In this document: positions 1-6,303 of the stretch, piece by piece
Position numbering within the stretch: position 1 is the first letter of the stretch
How the letters are laid out: every line of letters begins with the position of its first letter
Origin: Chloroflexota bacterium
GTDB lineage: Bacteria > Chloroflexota > Limnocylindria > Limnocylindrales > CSP1-4
Direction: 5' to 3'
Assembly: GCA_004298915.1 (NCBI GenBank)
Contig: SCTE01000206.1
Coordinates: 1-8,727 of the forward strand
Length of the DNA: 8,727 nucleotides
The notes under the pieces: generated by a model
Seen by the model: the letters and a program-made list of their open reading frames with translations, nothing else
Databases searched by the model: none
Told to the model about the DNA's origin: nothing
Translations under genes and position numbers: made by a program

Positions 1-620
1 CTGGCGGCGTTGCCGTCCGCGCCTACACGCGACCGGGGGGCCTCGATCGGACCCGGGTGATCGCCCAGGTCAGGCACGCCATCAGGGGGATCGGCGACCA
101 GGTCGGCGTGGCCTACCCGTGGCCGTCATTCACCGTCGCCGAGACGGCCGGCGGCTACGGCATGGAATCACCGGCGATGATCTGGATTCCGCGACCGACC
201 ACGCGGGCCAATCTCGCCTACCTCGTCCATCACGAGACCGCCCATCAGTGGTTCTACGGCCTCGTCGGCAACGACCAGCAGGGAGAGCCTTTCGCCGACG
301 AGGCGGCGGCGGACTACGTCGCGCGGACCGTCCTCGGGATCCGGCGGGCGAGCCGATGTGCCGTGGCGCCGCTCGATCGGGCGATCACCCGCTACTCCCA
401 GGCGTGCTACTACGAGGTCGTCTACATCCAGGGCGGGAACGTGCTCGACGAGCTGCGGCGGAAGATGGGCACGGCCACGTTCTGGACGGCGATCGGTGGC
501 TATCTGGCCGACCACCGGTTCGGGCTGGCAGGCACGCGGACGCTCCTCGATGCGCTCGTGAAGGCAAGCCCGGTCGACCTCGGTCCGATCCTCCGGGCCC
601 GGTTCCCGGCGCTGTACTGA
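1..620 (+). CDS. M1-family zinc metallopeptidase, C-terminal part (5' truncated)
   Basis: The reading frame is open from base 3 to the TGA at 618-620, giving 205 visible residues; the true start is outside the window, and the GTG at 57 is only an internal codon. The zinc site is a complete gluzincin signature: HETAH at 231-245, then exactly 18 residues to the third ligand Glu at 300-302 (HEXXH-X18-E). About 20 residues before it lies GGYGMESP (from 154), which matches the place and shape of the M1 substrate-binding GxMEN motif. After the zinc site, YIQGGNVLDELRRKMG resembles the M1 segment carrying the transition-state tyrosine. In this family the enzyme removes N-terminal residues from peptides. 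Only about 105 residues follow the zinc-binding Glu, so the large C-terminal helical domain of aminopeptidase N is absent. Whether the missing N-terminus carries a signal peptide or membrane anchor cannot be seen. The family call is firm; substrate and location are unknown. Confidence 0.85.
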   Translation, partial: GGVAVRAYTRPGGLDRTRVIAQVRHAIRGIGDQVGVAYPWPSFTVAETAGGYGMESPAMIWIPRPTTRANLAYLVHHETAHQWFYGLVGNDQQGEPFADEAAADYVARTVLGIRRASRCAVAPLDRAITRYSQACYYEVVYIQGGNVLDELRRKMGTATFWTAIGGYLADHRFGLAGTRTLLDALVKASPVDLGPILRARFPALY

Positions 621-633
621 TCCCCGGCTGGAT

Positions 634-693
634 GGCCCCGGCGCCCGTTCGCCGGCCCGTACCGCAGCATCGCGCCGGGTCGTTGCCCGGGCG
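634..693. terminator. Two GC-rich hairpins between convergent genes
   Basis: The 78 bases between the peptidase stop (620) and the BioY stop (699) contain two stem-loops. The first pairs CCGGCG (638-643) with CGCCGG (650-655) around a 6-base loop, and can extend by GG 634-635 with CC 656-657. The second pairs CCGGG (675-679) with CCCGG (686-690), and CGC/GCG extends it across one bulged base. Neither has a T-tract, so intrinsic termination is inferred from position between convergent stops. Confidence 0.4.
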
Positions 694-698
694 GTGCG

Positions 699-1364
699 CT
701 AGCTGTCGCCGGGTCGACGGCCCACGAGCCACCACGCAGCGGGGAACGCGGCGGCAGCCAGGGCGAGCTTGAGGATCTCGGCTCCGAGGAAGGGCGTGAG
801 CCCATTCGCGATGGCAAAGTCCAGTGGCTGGCTCGCGGAAATGGGCGGCCCACTGGCCACGATCGCGAGCCATGGGACGCCGATGGCGAAGATGACCACG
901 TCGCCGATGAGCATCGCACCGACCGCTCCACGCAGGTTGCGATCCCAGCCGAGCTCGGCGAGCCGCCCCACGAGCGCACCGGCGAGGATGAATCCGATGA
1001 GGTAACCACCAGTTGTCCCCGACACGATCTCCCAGCCGTGCTTGGCGTCCGCGAAGACCGGCAGGCCGACGATTCCGAGGAGCAGGTAGAGCGATGTCGC
1101 GGCGATTCCTCGCCGGAACCCCAGGGCCCCGCCGGCGAGCAGGACGGCGAAGGTCTGCCCCGTGAACGGAACCGGATTGCCCGGCAGGTAGAACCGCACC
1201 TGCGCGGCGGCCGCGATCAGCAGCGTGCCGAGCAGGATCAGTGCGAGATGGCGCAGCCGGACGCCGATTCCGTCCGACACGCGAACAGGTACGAGAAAGT
1301 CCGCAATCGTGATTCCGCGCTCACCGGCCGCCGAGCGGTCCAGGCGCGGTACCGAGATGGTCAT
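699..1364 (-). CDS. bioY: Biotin transporter BioY (ECF S component)
   Basis: A 221-residue hydrophobic protein of the BioY family, the biotin-binding S component of energy-coupling factor transporters in the cytoplasmic membrane. After a hydrophilic N-terminus of about 35 residues come roughly six membrane segments (about 40-56, 70-83, 87-104, 115-135, 145-170 and 190-214). Family hallmarks are PVPFTGQTFAVLLAGGALG (65-82), the GGYLIGF segment (119-125) and the C-terminal PFLGAEILKLALA (191-203). The open frame extends upstream to 1688, but ATG at 1364 is chosen because GGAGGAG (1368-1374) sits just before it and upstream residues look like non-coding arginine/glycine-rich sequence. No bioM or bioN gene is adjacent, so it either works alone or shares an ECF module encoded elsewhere. 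No biotin-synthesis gene and no obvious BirA operator were seen. The N-terminus is somewhat longer than the family norm. Confidence 0.92.
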   Translation of the reverse strand: MTISVPRLDRSAAGERGITIADFLVPVRVSDGIGVRLRHLALILLGTLLIAAAAQVRFYLPGNPVPFTGQTFAVLLAGGALGFRRGIAATSLYLLLGIVGLPVFADAKHGWEIVSGTTGGYLIGFILAGALVGRLAELGWDRNLRGAVGAMLIGDVVIFAIGVPWLAIVASGPPISASQPLDFAIANGLTPFLGAEILKLALAAAAFPAAWWLVGRRPGDS

Positions 1365-1367
1365 CCA

Positions 1368-1374
1368 CTCCTCC
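1368..1374 (-). promoter_or_regulatory. Ribosome binding site fixing the bioY start
   Basis: On the minus strand this reads GGAGGAG, three bases before the ATG at 1364. It decides the start among several in-frame candidates in an open frame running up to 1688. Confidence 0.75.
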
Positions 1375-1401
1375 ACACGCGGATCCCGGCCGCGGGCGCC
1401 G

Positions 1402-1431
1402 AGTCTAGCAGACGTCCGGCCACGATCTGAA
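1402..1431 (-). promoter_or_regulatory. Candidate promoter for bioY
   Basis: On the minus strand, TTCAGA (1426-1431) is followed after 18 bases by TAGACT (1402-1407). These match 4 of 6 positions each of the sigma-70 consensus, and TAGACT fits the TANNNT form used in high-GC bacteria. Transcription would begin near 1395, giving a leader of about 31 bases that contains the ribosome site. Judged by eye only. Confidence 0.4.
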
Positions 1432-1512
1432 GGGCCGAAGTCAGAATGATTCGGGCGATTCGACCCGGGCCCTCGGCCCCGTGCTCGAGGGCTCCTGCGC
1501 GGCGGCGTGGCC

Positions 1513-1531
1513 CCGCGGGGTGGTCCCGCGG
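1513..1531 (-). terminator. GC-rich hairpin after the ABC permease gene
   Basis: CCGCGGG (1513-1519) and CCCGCGG (1525-1531) form a perfect 7-bp stem with a 5-base loop, starting 12 bases beyond the permease stop codon. There is no T-run on the exit side, so it is at best a candidate terminator or 3'-end stabilising structure. Confidence 0.35.
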
Positions 1532-1542
1532 CGTGGGCCTGG

Positions 1543-4050
1543 CTAGCTGAACTGCAAGGACCGGATGATCGACACCCGCGCCGCGACGACGGACGGGTAG
1601 TACGACGCGACGATCGAGCACGAGATCCCGAGCACGCCCGCCAGGGCCATCGAGCCCCACGGCAGGACCGGCGACCTCCCGAGGTCACCCGAGAACTGGA
1701 GCAGGATGGCGCCGATGCCGAGCCCCACCAGGATGCCCAGGACGCTGCCCGCCAGCCCGAGGACGATCGCTTCGGTCACGACCATTCGCGAGGCCTGGCG
1801 TCGCGTCATCCCGATGGCTCGAAGGACCCCGAGCTCGCGCACCCGCTCCAGCACGCCCATCCCGAGGGTGTTGACGATCCCGAGCGCGGCGACGAGCAGG
1901 GCGATGAGCGAGAACGCGTCGAACAGGCCGAAGACGCGGCCGAGGGCGTCGACCACCGCCCCCTCGATCCGGGTCAGCGGATTGGCCTCCAGCGCGTAGG
2001 TGGCTGCGAGGGTTTCGACCGCCGCACGTTCGGCGGGGGTCGCCCCGGGCACGAACCGGACCGCGAACACGTCCGCGCCGGTGACGCCGATGGGACCCGA
2101 GGCATCGGGCCACCCGACGAGGATCGCCTCGCCGCCACCGCTCGGGAGGGACCGGCTGACGATCCCGGCGATCCGCAGGTCGAGGGTTGCCCCGTCGCCG
2201 AGCGCGACGCCGATGGAATCGCCGACGGCCAGGTCGAGCCTCCGCGCCGCTGCCTCGGGCAGGATCGCGGCACCCCCGGTATCGAGGGCGCGCAGGGCCG
2301 TCGCCCGGTCACCATCCAGGAACGTGAGCCGGCCGTCGGACAGAAAGTCAGCGCCGACGATCGCGGCGGCGTCGATCCGAACGCCGTGATAGGCGAGATC
2401 GAACGTGGCGATCGGCGAGACCGAACGAACGCCCGGCAGTGCAGCAAGCTCGCCCTGCGCCGGCTCGGTGCGTCCCACCCGCCGAATGCTCGTCAGGACC
2501 TCGTCGCCAGGCACGACATCGGCAAGCCACGCCGTCGCCCGATGGCGGGCGGCATCGGCCGTCCACCCGAGCGCCACGACCATGGCCAGCCCGATCACGA
2601 GGGCCCCGAGGGTCAGGGCGGTCCGGCTACGGTCACGGGCCATCGATCCTCGAGCGAGGCGCTCCTCGAGGCGCAGGATGAGCGAGATGGGCAGGCCGAT
2701 GATCCGGGCCAGGGGCGGCAGCACGAGCGGTGTCGCGAGCGTTGCCACGAGCAGGACCCCGTACACGACGATGGCCCGGTCGGCGCCGATGGATCCGGAC
2801 GCCGGGGGCCAGACGAGCAGCGCGAGCACGGCCACGAACCCGAGGACGGCCGTCAGCCAGATCAGGCGGCCCCGGCGCGCCGCGGGTACGTCGAACCGCG
2901 CACGGAGGGCTTCGACCGGCGAGATGCGCGAGGCACGGATGGCCGGCTCCATGGCGCCGGCAGTCGTGACACCCAGCCCCACCAGGAACGCGAGCGCCAG
3001 GCTGCCCGCGCTCAGCGGATCCACCTGGGCCGCGAATCCGGTGAGGGCCCGGATCGAATTCGCCATCAGGGCCCCGAGCCCGGCGCCGACCAGCAGCCCG
3101 AACAGCGACCCGAGGACCCCGAGGATCGCGGCGCCGACGAGGACGAACCGGATGATCTGGCCACGGGTGGCGCCGGCCGCCCGGAGCAGCCCGACCTCGC
3201 GCGCGCGCTCGCTGACGGTCATCGAGATCGTATTGATGATCAGGAAGGCGCCGACGAACAGGACGATCGCGGCAAGCCAGGCGGTGGTCGCCTGGAAGTC
3301 GGCGGTCGAGGCCCGCAGGCCGGCCGCCAGGTCGGCCGGCGTAGCGAGCACGTACGGCTCGGTCGTGATGACCTCGGCCAGGCGATCCGCTGCCGCCTGC
3401 GATGGCGTTCGATCGGCCAGCACGACGTCGACCCGGGTCACCCCGGTGAGCCGGAAGATGGTCCGGGCGACGTCGATCGGGACGAAGACGGTCCGACCGC
3501 CCGCCTCCGCGATCGGACCCGATCCGGCCACGATGCCGACGACCCGGAGATGGGTCGGAGCACCTGCGCCCAGCACGGTCAGCTCGGACCCGAGGGCATA
3601 GCCCTCAGCGGTTGCGAGCGCCTCGGTGATGACGGCCGATCGCTCGTCGGCGCGGAGGAGGAGCGCCCCGCCGACCAGCTCGAGCGGGTGCACCGTCGGG
3701 TAGGTCGTTGGGTCGATTCCGACCACGGTCACGGTCCCCGGGTTCGTGCCCGACACACCCGACAGGAACGTCCGGCGTTCCACGATGGGCGCCGCCACGG
3801 ACACGCCGTCCATCGTCCGGATGGCCTCGACGGTGGCGTCGGACAGGCCCCGCTCCAGGAACGCCGAGACGCGCAGGTCGGCGTTGCCGACCAGGTCCCT
3901 GACGGTCCGGTTGATCGCGGCCTCGAGCCCGGCCCCGAGCGTCAGCGACGCCGACAGGACGCCGACCCCGAGCGCAACCCCGAGGATGGTCAGGAGCGAT
4001 CGGAGCGGACGCGCGGTCAGCGTCCGGGCGGACAGCCGGCTCAGGCCCAC
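1543..4050 (-). CDS. ABC transporter permease with two MacB-PCD/FtsX halves
   Basis: An 835-residue integral membrane protein built from two similar halves. In each half a first membrane helix (about 19-39; about 476-496) leads into a long extracytoplasmic domain (about 40-255; about 500-705), then an FtsX-type bundle (about 256-378; about 708-830). Between them are two further hydrophobic segments (about 397-415 and 427-447), giving about ten helices. Both halves carry the coupling-helix signature after the second helix: SERAREVGLLRAAGATRGQ (280-298) and LERVRELGVLRAIGMTRRQ (734-752). This belongs to the MacB/LolCE/YknZ type, which transmits ATPase motion to extracytoplasmic domains, not to classic importers. 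The GTG at 4050 is the only reasonable start: the ATPase stop TAG (4057-4059) lies in this same frame two codons upstream. No clear Shine-Dalgarno is visible, so translational coupling to the ATPase is likely. No HlyD-like adaptor or TolC partner is adjacent. Substrate unknown; lipoprotein, lipid or peptide handling are all possible. Confidence 0.92.
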   Translation of the reverse strand: MGLSRLSARTLTARPLRSLLTILGVALGVGVLSASLTLGAGLEAAINRTVRDLVGNADLRVSAFLERGLSDATVEAIRTMDGVSVAAPIVERRTFLSGVSGTNPGTVTVVGIDPTTYPTVHPLELVGGALLLRADERSAVITEALATAEGYALGSELTVLGAGAPTHLRVVGIVAGSGPIAEAGGRTVFVPIDVARTIFRLTGVTRVDVVLADRTPSQAAADRLAEVITTEPYVLATPADLAAGLRASTADFQATTAWLAAIVLFVGAFLIINTISMTVSERAREVGLLRAAGATRGQIIRFVLVGAAILGVLGSLFGLLVGAGLGALMANSIRALTGFAAQVDPLSAGSLALAFLVGLGVTTAGAMEPAIRASRISPVEALRARFDVPAARRGRLIWLTAVLGFVAVLALLVWPPASGSIGADRAIVVYGVLLVATLATPLVLPPLARIIGLPISLILRLEERLARGSMARDRSRTALTLGALVIGLAMVVALGWTADAARHRATAWLADVVPGDEVLTSIRRVGRTEPAQGELAALPGVRSVSPIATFDLAYHGVRIDAAAIVGADFLSDGRLTFLDGDRATALRALDTGGAAILPEAAARRLDLAVGDSIGVALGDGATLDLRIAGIVSRSLPSGGGEAILVGWPDASGPIGVTGADVFAVRFVPGATPAERAAVETLAATYALEANPLTRIEGAVVDALGRVFGLFDAFSLIALLVAALGIVNTLGMGVLERVRELGVLRAIGMTRRQASRMVVTEAIVLGLAGSVLGILVGLGIGAILLQFSGDLGRSPVLPWGSMALAGVLGISCSIVASYYPSVVAARVSIIRSLQFS

Positions 4051-4056
4051 GCTCGC

Positions 4057-4809
4057 CTAGAGCCCGATCTGGGCGAGCCGGGCGATGAGCGGGGCCGCCG
4101 AGTGGTCCTGCCGCCGGCCCAGGGTGATCTCGTCGGTGATCCGCCCGTCGCCGATGACCAGGACGCGGTCCGCATACGCGGCGGCGCGCGCGTCGTGGGT
4201 CACGAGGACGATGGTCTGGGCCGAGGCCTCGGCGGTCAGCCAGAGCGCCTCGAGGATCTCGCCACCGGTCGTGTAGTCGAGGTTGCCGGTCGGTTCGTCG
4301 GCGAAGAGGACCGACGGCTTCGTGACGAGGGCTCGCGCGACCGCCACGCGCTGCTGCTCCCCCTGTGACAACTGGTCGGGCCGGTGCCGTTCCTTGCCGG
4401 TGAGCTCGACGAGCGAGATGACGTCCCGAATCCGCTCCCGGAGCTCGCCCCGGCCGGCATCGAGGCCCGCGATCGTGAACGGGAGCCCGATGTTCTCGAT
4501 CACGCTGAGCAGCGGAATGAGGTTGAACGCCTGGAACACGAACCCGGTGCGCTCGCGGCGGAGCTTCGTTGCCTCATCGTCGGACAGCCGGCTGATGTCC
4601 CGGCCCTCGAAGACGACGGATCCGCTCGTCGGCCGGTCGAGCCCGGCCAGGAGCTGGAGGAGCGTGCTCTTGCCCGATCCGGAGGGCCCCATCAGGGCGA
4701 GGAATTCGCCGGCCTGGACCTCGAGCGAGACGCCGCGGAGGGCCTCGACCTGGGTCGCCCCGAGGTCGAATTGCTTCGTCAGGTCACGCGCCTCGAGGAT
4801 CGCCGGCAT
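4057..4809 (-). CDS. ABC transporter ATPase, MacB/LolD family
   Basis: A 250-residue ATP-binding subunit that should dimerise on the cytoplasmic side of the permease encoded immediately downstream. Motifs in order: Walker A GPSGSGKST (41-49), Q-loop Gln93 in VFQAFNLIPLLSVIENI, signature LSQGEQQRVA (147-156, with QGE in place of the common GGQ), Walker B VLFADE (167-172) running into EPTGNLD, and H-loop His205 in VLVTHD. FNLIP and DEPTGNLD are typical of the LolD/MacB subgroup. The ATG at 4809 has GGAGG (4814-4818) four bases upstream. The gene precedes the permease by 6 bases, so the two form an operon, probably read from the TACACT element near 4850. The C-terminal tail after about residue 225 is lineage-variable. 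The subfamily is confident; the transported substrate is not deducible. Confidence 0.94.
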   Translation of the reverse strand: MPAILEARDLTKQFDLGATQVEALRGVSLEVQAGEFLALMGPSGSGKSTLLQLLAGLDRPTSGSVVFEGRDISRLSDDEATKLRRERTGFVFQAFNLIPLLSVIENIGLPFTIAGLDAGRGELRERIRDVISLVELTGKERHRPDQLSQGEQQRVAVARALVTKPSVLFADEPTGNLDYTTGGEILEALWLTAEASAQTIVLVTHDARAAAYADRVLVIGDGRITDEITLGRRQDHSAAPLIARLAQIGL

Positions 4810-4848
4810 CGGGCCTCCGTGTCGTGGGTCGGGAGCGGGTTGTCCCGA

Positions 4849-4854
4849 AGTGTA
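4849..4854 (-). promoter_or_regulatory. Candidate -10 element for the ABC operon
   Basis: On the minus strand this reads TACACT (TANNNT type), inside the 10-base word GGTACACTTC (4847-4856). Transcription would start near 4842, leaving a leader of about 33 bases before the ATPase ATG. No convincing -35 box was found 16-18 bases upstream. The same 10-base word precedes the tRNA-His on the other strand. Confidence 0.4.
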
Positions 4855-4949
4855 CCGATCGGCCGCGCGATGGGCCGCCGTTCCGATCCGGCAGGGGCGT
4901 GGCGCGTGGGGCCATCGGTCGCCTCGCGGGCGTGGCCATGCGGAGCCGA

Positions 4950-5873
4950 TCAGCGGCCGAAGTAGGCCCCCGCGACGTCACCGACGATCGTGTCGACGAG
5001 GTTCCCGGCGAACGGCGAATCGACGACCCGCAGGCCGAGCGCGGTGCCGTCGCCGCCGTCCGGCGGCCGGGAATCCGGTGCGGGCTCCAGTGAGGGCACC
5101 GGGGCCGGGAAGCCACCCGGCAGGCCGGGGGTTCGGGAACCGAGGGCGCCGAGCACCTCGGACGGATCGAGGTCGGCCGTCGGCGATGGCGTCGGGGCGA
5201 GGGTCGGGACCGGCGTGGGCACCGCGGTCGGCGGCGGCGTGACCCGGGCGGCCGCAGTCGGTCGGGGAGTCGCCTTGGGCGTCGGCTTCGGGGTCGGTTT
5301 CGGCGTCGGCTTCGGGGTCGGCTTCGGCGCCGTCCCGCATTTCGTCGCGAACAGGACGGTCCACATGTGCTTGTCGTTGACGCCCTGGTAGGCGCCGATG
5401 CCGATCACGGTCCACGTCCCGAGGATGTTGGCGCGATGTCCGGCCGAGCCCATGAACCCGTCCTGGATCGTCTGGGTCGCGACGTCGTCGGGGAAGTTGT
5501 TGGTCCCGATGTTCTCGCCCGCCGCGACGTAGCAGTAGCCGATTCGCTTCAGCTCGTCGAAGACCTTGGTCCCGTTGGGCGGAATCGAGTGACTGAAGTA
5601 GTCGCGATCGATCATGTCCTTCGATCGCCATCGAGCGACGCTCGCGAGGGTCGAGTCGACCTTCAGGGCCGGCAGGCCGGCCGACGCCCGTGCCTGGTTC
5701 GTGAGCTGCACCAGGAGCGCCTCGTCGGTCGATGAGAAGCTGTTGTCGCTCCAGGCGAAGACGAGGCCCGGGGTGGCAAGCGTCAGGACGAGGGCGAGCA
5801 AGGCGGCAACGCCCTGCAGCGGGCGGCCGGCACGGACCGGGCGGCGGGGTTCCTGACGGGTGGCGATCGACAT
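4950..5873 (-). CDS. Secreted CAP/SCP-domain protein with Pro-Thr-Lys linker
   Basis: A 307-residue secreted protein. Arginine-rich residues 1-18 and a hydrophobic core at 20-39 form a signal peptide, with likely cleavage after GLVFA (40/41). A CAP domain of the bacterial SCP/PR-1-like (YkwD) type covers about 47-180, with DYFSHS (91-96), AGENIG (118-123), the GHRANILG motif (145-152) and a closing WTVLFATKC. The conserved histidines fit the CAP cavity. Cys114 and Cys179 may form a disulfide. Residues 183-232 are a low-complexity linker of PTPK and then PTP repeats, followed by a tail of about 75 residues of no recognised family, with no LPXTG sorting signal or membrane anchor. Bacterial CAP proteins are secreted or wall-associated; their activity is mostly undefined. 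The frame is open to 5993, but the ATG at 5873 is preferred because the signal peptide begins there and a weak GACGAGG ribosome site precedes it. Confidence 0.9.
   Translation of the reverse strand: MSIATRQEPRRPVRAGRPLQGVAALLALVLTLATPGLVFAWSDNSFSSTDEALLVQLTNQARASAGLPALKVDSTLASVARWRSKDMIDRDYFSHSIPPNGTKVFDELKRIGYCYVAAGENIGTNNFPDDVATQTIQDGFMGSAGHRANILGTWTVIGIGAYQGVNDKHMWTVLFATKCGTAPKPTPKPTPKPTPKPTPKATPRPTAAARVTPPPTAVPTPVPTLAPTPSPTADLDPSEVLGALGSRTPGLPGGFPAPVPSLEPAPDSRPPDGGDGTALGLRVVDSPFAGNLVDTIVGDVAGAYFGR
5269..5328 (-). repeat. 12-bp tandem repeat encoding PTPK units
   Basis: Five consecutive 12-base units begin at 5269, 5281, 5293, 5305 and 5317. On the plus strand they read GTCGGCTTCGG(G/C), with a few substitutions, the first unit being the most diverged. 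They encode the PTPK repeats of the CAP-protein linker. Such in-frame arrays can change copy number by slippage without breaking the frame. Confidence 0.85.
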
Positions 5874-5981
5874 GACCTCGTCCTGGGGCGTGGGGATGGA
5901 CCGGCTGGCCCCCGACCAACCGGTCTCACCACGAACGGTAGGGAGGCCGCCGGCCCAGCGGCCCCGTCCCTTGGTCCCGTT

Positions 5982-6008
5982 GCCCATGGGCACGAGGTAC
6001 CAGTGCCC
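5982..6008. promoter_or_regulatory. Overlapping inverted repeats upstream of the CAP gene
   Basis: GCCCATGGGC (5982-5991) is a perfect 10-base palindrome. It overlaps a second inverted repeat, GGGCAC (5988-5993) and GTGCCC (6003-6008), whose 9-base spacer contains the palindrome GGTACC. The arrangement could be an operator or mutually exclusive hairpins; no specific regulator is recognised. Confidence 0.35.
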
Positions 6009-6036
6009 GCACCTGTCCGCACCTCACCGCACGTGA
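6007..6036. repeat. Three 10-bp tandem repeats
   Basis: Three adjacent units CCGCACCTGT, CCGCACCTCA and CCGCACGTGA share CCGCAC at exactly 10-base spacing, about one helical turn. They abut the inverted repeat to their left and lie about 135 bases upstream of the CAP gene start. The last unit contains the palindrome CACGTG. A cooperative protein-binding array is plausible; chance in a GC-rich spacer is the alternative. Confidence 0.5.
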
Positions 6037-6124
6037 CCGGGCAGCCCGGGCGGCCGCGACGGCCCCGGGCCCGGCCCGCGCGACGGCAGCCGGCGGGTCG
6101 CCGGGAAGCCCGCCCGGCTTCGGG

Positions 6125-6130
6125 TACACT
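6125..6130 (+). promoter_or_regulatory. Candidate -10 element for tRNA-His
   Basis: TACACT lies inside GGTACACTTC (6123-6132), about 36 bases upstream of the mature tRNA 5' end, so transcription would begin near 6137. No clear -35 box is visible. The same word on the opposite strand precedes the MacB-like ABC operon. Confidence 0.4.
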
Positions 6131-6165
6131 TCCCGATCTCGCGGTCGCTCTGGCGATCGTGCCGC

Positions 6166-6242
6166 GGTGGCCTTAGCTCAACCGGCAGAGCAGCGGATTG
6201 TGGTTCCGCAGGTTATGGGTTCGACCCCCATAGGCCACCCCA
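6166..6242 (+). tRNA. tRNA-His (anticodon GTG), with encoded G-1 and CCA
   Basis: A complete cloverleaf. Acceptor stem GTGGCCT (6167-6173) pairs perfectly with AGGCCAC (6232-6238). The D stem is GCTC/GAGC. The anticodon stem GCGGA/TCCGC encloses the loop TTGTGGT with anticodon GTG at 6200-6202. The variable loop has five bases, and the T stem ATGGG/CCCAT encloses TTCGACC. C73 (6239) can pair with G-1 (6166), the identity element of histidine tRNA, here genome-encoded. CCA is encoded at 6240-6242. The core from 6167 is 76 bases, and G-1 makes 77. No mismatches were seen and no integrated element abuts it. Confidence 0.97.
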
Positions 6243-6303
6243 TTCCCTCAGGCGGCCGCCCGGCGGAGGTGAGGCCTGCCCGCACGAACCGAAGGGATCA
6301 TCG

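Larger units (their letters stand above)
5874..6165. other. 292-base non-coding divergent region
   Basis: No supportable gene is seen between the CAP gene (reading left) and the tRNA (reading right). It must hold promoters for both. A weak minus-strand TACCGT at 5935-5940 could serve the CAP gene. It also holds inverted and tandem repeats (5982-6036), a bulged GC hairpin pairing 6089-6097 with 6109-6118, and the tRNA promoter candidate. Confidence 0.6.

Noticed and set aside
1507..4368. A very long plus-strand open frame (953 codons) antisense to the ABC permease and ATPase.
   Set aside because: It is a shadow of GC-biased codon use. The translation is low-complexity Arg/Gly/Asp/Pro/Gln sequence without any domain, while the opposite strand encodes two clearly recognisable proteins with intact motifs.
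4330..4371. ABC signature LSQGE instead of LSGGQ in the MacB/LolD-type ATPase, considered as a possible defect.
   Set aside because: LSQGEQQRVA keeps the Ser and Gly that contact ATP, and this form is known in functional ATPases of this family; all other motifs are intact.
5874..5993. A 40-residue longer N-terminus for the CAP protein starting at 5993.
   Set aside because: It would place a Gly/Arg-rich stretch before a normal signal peptide, has no ribosome site, and overlaps the palindromic region; the start at 5873 gives a canonical secreted protein.
6089..6118. GC-rich bulged hairpin as a terminator or riboswitch.
   Set aside because: It lies upstream of both neighbouring genes, has no T-tract, and matches no riboswitch class I recognise; spacers this GC-rich often form such stems by chance.
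6166..6242. tRNA-His as an attachment site for an integrated element.
   Set aside because: The 3' end is followed directly by ordinary genes. No integrase, no duplicated tRNA 3' fragment and no change in composition is seen within the window.
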